Assembly: GCA_009827215.1 (NCBI GenBank) | Contig: WUAJ01000087.1 | Coordinates: forward strand, 1-8,956 | Reading direction: 5' to 3' | Length of the DNA: 8,956 nucleotides | Source: Phycisphaeraceae bacterium | Lineage (GTDB): Bacteria; Planctomycetota; Phycisphaerae; Phycisphaerales; UBA1924 | Shown: piece by piece, positions 6,986-8,956 of the stretch | Layout: every line of letters starts with the position of its first letter | How positions within the stretch are numbered: position 1 is the first letter of the stretch | Made by a program: the position numbers and the translations under genes | Notes under the pieces: model-generated | Databases searched by the model: none | Seen by the model: the letters and a program-made list of their open reading frames with translations, nothing else | Told to the model about the DNA's origin: nothing

Positions 6986-6993
6986 CAGTTCCT

Positions 6994-8939
6994 ATGCCAG
7001 CAGATGATCAATCCCAGACCGCTATCCGCTACGACGCGACCCTCGCCGCCGACATCGAGACGCGTTGGCAGTCCTACTGGGACGAGCATCAGACCAACAA
7101 AGCCCCCAATCCCGGCGAACCAGGATTCGATGCCTCCAAACCAAAGTACTACTGCCTCGACATGTTCCCCTACCCCTCCGGCGCGGGACTGCATGTCGGA
7201 CACCCTGAGGGGTACACCGCGACGGACATCATCTGCCGCTACAAAAAAATGACCGGACACAACGTCCTCCATCCGATGGGATGGGACGCGTTCGGACTCC
7301 CCGCCGAGCAGTACGCGATCCAGACCGGAGTCCACCCAGAAGTCACCACCAAACAAGCGATCGACAACTTCCGTCGTCAGCTCAAACGCTTCGGATTCTG
7401 CTACGACTGGTCCCGCGAGTTCGGGACCATCGATCCCGAATACTACAAATGGACACAATGGATCTTCCTCAAGATCTACAACTCGTGGTTCGATGTCGAG
7501 GCCGACAATGGTCGTGGTCAAGCACGGCCAATCAGCGAGCTCATCGCTGATCTTGAGTCCGGCGCGCGCAAAGCGAAGCTCAACCCAGACGCCGCGGAAT
7601 ACACCGGCGCCGGAGACCTCCCCGACGGCACCGACGCGGGAGACTGGTCCACACTCGATCGCGAAACCAAAAAAGCAATCATCGATTCCTACCGACTCGC
7701 GTATTTGAGCGAACAAACAGTCAACTGGTGCCCCAAGCTCGGGACCGCGCTCGCCAACGAAGAAGTCATCGACGGCAAGTCCGAACGCGGCGGATTCCCG
7801 GTCCACCGCAAGCCGCTCCGTCAGTGGATGTTCCGCATCACCGCATACGCGGACCGCTTACTCAACGGATTGACCGATCTCGATTGGCCAACCTCGACCA
7901 AGACCCAACAAGCCGAATGGATCGGGAAGTCCGTCGGAGCTGAAATCGACTTCCCCATCCTCGGACCCGACGGCGCCGAAATCGGAGAAGCACTCCGCGT
8001 CTTCACCACGCGTCCCGACACCATCTTCGGCGCGACCTATATGGTCGTCGCGCCCGAACACCCCCTCGTCGAACTCACAATGGACTTCGCCCCGCCCGAG
8101 CTCGACCTCAAGCGCCTCAGCAACTACGTCGAGTGGGCGCGCGACCGCTCGGATGTCGAGCGCCAAGAGAACAAAGAAAAGTCAGGCGTTGACCTCGGAA
8201 TCAAAGTCAAAAACCCAGTCAACGGCAAAGAGATCCCTGTCTGGACCTCCGACTATGTCCTCATGGGCTACGGCACCGGCGCGATCATGGCCGTCCCCGC
8301 ACAAGACCAACGCGACTGGGACTTCGCGACCGAGTTCGACCTCCCGATCGTCCGCACAGTCCAGCCCCCAGAAGATTTCGAAGGCGAAGCGTTCACCGGA
8401 ACCGGACCCGCGATCAACTCTGACTTCCTCAACAGACTGGAAATAGCCGAAGCCAAATCCACCATCATCGATTGGCTCACCAAACACAAAGCCGGCGCTC
8501 CAAAGGTCAACTACAAACTCCGCGACTGGTTGTTCTCCAGACAACGCTACTGGGGAGAACCCTTCCCCATCGTCTTCGATGAATGGCAGAACCACTACCC
8601 GCTCGACGAGTCACAGCTCCCCGTCACACTCCCGCCGCTCGCGGACTACGCGCCCGTGGAATCCGAAGACCCGCAGCCATTGCTCGCCAAAGCCGAGGAC
8701 TGGGTCAATGTCACCGCCGGACAAGTGGGGGGTGTCGATGGATTCGATGATGATAAACCACTCAAACGCGAAACCAACACCATGCCCGGATGGGCCGGAT
8801 CGTGCTGGTACTACCTACGCTACTGCGACAACAAGAACGACTCCAAACTCATCGGAGACGATGCGCAAGACTACTGGCTCGGAGACTCCGGCGTAGACCT
8901 CTACATCGGAGGCAACGAACACGCCGTCCTCCACCTCCC
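6994..8939 (+). CDS. leuS: Leucyl-tRNA synthetase (N-terminal about 648 residues; 3' end missing)
   Basis: Class I aminoacyl-tRNA synthetase that charges tRNA-Leu with leucine in the cytoplasm. The visible part holds the first half of the catalytic Rossmann fold with MFPYPSG (57-63) and the HIGH-type motif HVGH (67-70), then GWDAFGLPAEQYA. The NWCP segment is at 244-247. The CP1 editing domain carries the threonine-rich FTTRPDTIFG (337-346) and GTGAIMAVPAQDQRD (427-441), in which Asp438 matches the editing Asp that binds the leucine amino group. LRDWLFSRQRYWGEPFP (509-525) and NTMPGWAGSCWYY (595-607) follow, then the GGNEHAVLHL motif (639-648). The KMSKS loop and the anticodon-binding domain are absent because the contig ends. 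An insertion of about 60 residues (about 168-228) interrupts the region before NWCP compared with E. coli. The tail encoded after 8939 (Pro649 onward, including DRKST) comes from adapter, not from the gene. The ATG at 6994 suits the usual distance to HVGH. Confidence 0.96.
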
Positions 8940-8956
8940 AGATCGGAAGAGCACAC
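8940..8956 (+). other. Illumina TruSeq adapter remnant at contig end
   Basis: AGATCGGAAGAGCACAC is identical to the first 17 bases of the standard TruSeq Read 1 3' adapter, including the A of the A-tail junction. It begins exactly where leucyl-tRNA synthetase homology stops (GGNEHAVLHL should run on to a segment like LYARFWHK). It is non-biological sequence from adapter read-through that survived trimming. Confidence 0.95.

Noticed and set aside
1..8956. Search for mobile elements, CRISPR repeats, phage or defence genes, tRNA and rRNA.
   Set aside because: All seven genes have recognisable chromosomal functions, the gaps are at most about 130 bases, and no direct-repeat arrays, transposase motifs or cloverleaf-like sequences were seen.

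Overview
The window looks like a fragment of a planctomycete genome, probably from the class Phycisphaerae, assembled from short reads. The assignment rests on gene content and protein style, not on a marker tree. The best indicator is a membrane-anchored Hanks-type Ser/Thr kinase with a C-terminal TPR array, a family greatly expanded in Planctomycetota. The Tat-signal NAD(P)-binding epimerase and the insertion-bearing leucyl-tRNA synthetase agree with this. Codons are biased toward C or G in third position, and only some genes have a Shine-Dalgarno sequence. The content is chromosomal and mostly housekeeping. I see no mobile element, CRISPR array, tRNA or rRNA.

Layout, left to right. (1) 1-746 (+): C-terminal part of an MFS-type transporter resembling the bacterial ATP/ADP-translocase-like group, cut by the left edge. 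Its stop overlaps the next start as ATGA. (2) 743-1933 (+): complete NAD(P)-binding SDR/epimerase-family protein with a twin-arginine signal. (3) 1949-1986: strong intrinsic terminator readable on both strands, lying between convergent genes. (4) 2002-3114 (-): class I fructose-bisphosphate aldolase of the FbaB type, with a clear ribosome binding site. (5) 3115-3243: divergent promoter region. (6) 3244-6195 (+): 983-residue kinase-TM-TPR receptor. (7) 6197-6922 (-): SRAP (YedK/HMCES) abasic-site crosslinking protein, whose stop codon is one base from the kinase stop. (8) 6923-6993: divergent promoter region with a perfect 6-bp inverted repeat. (9) 6994-8939 (+): leucyl-tRNA synthetase, cut before the KMSKS region.

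The last 17 bases (8940-8956) match the start of the Illumina TruSeq adapter. They are a library artefact that replaces the true continuation of leuS.

Only the transporter and the Tat-epimerase look like one transcription unit. Every other neighbouring pair is divergent or convergent, so glycolysis/gluconeogenesis (fbaB), signalling (kinase), DNA damage (SRAP) and translation (leuS) are probably controlled separately. A shared theme is inferred: the kinase, SRAP and leuS each lack a Shine-Dalgarno sequence and have a -10-like hexamer 5-8 bases before the start codon, as expected for leaderless mRNAs, whereas fbaB and the epimerase have SD sequences. I found no convincing undescribed multi-gene system. 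The points most worth following are the adapter tail, the possible leaderless starts, the exported cofactor-binding epimerase coupled to a transporter, and the unusual linker of the kinase.
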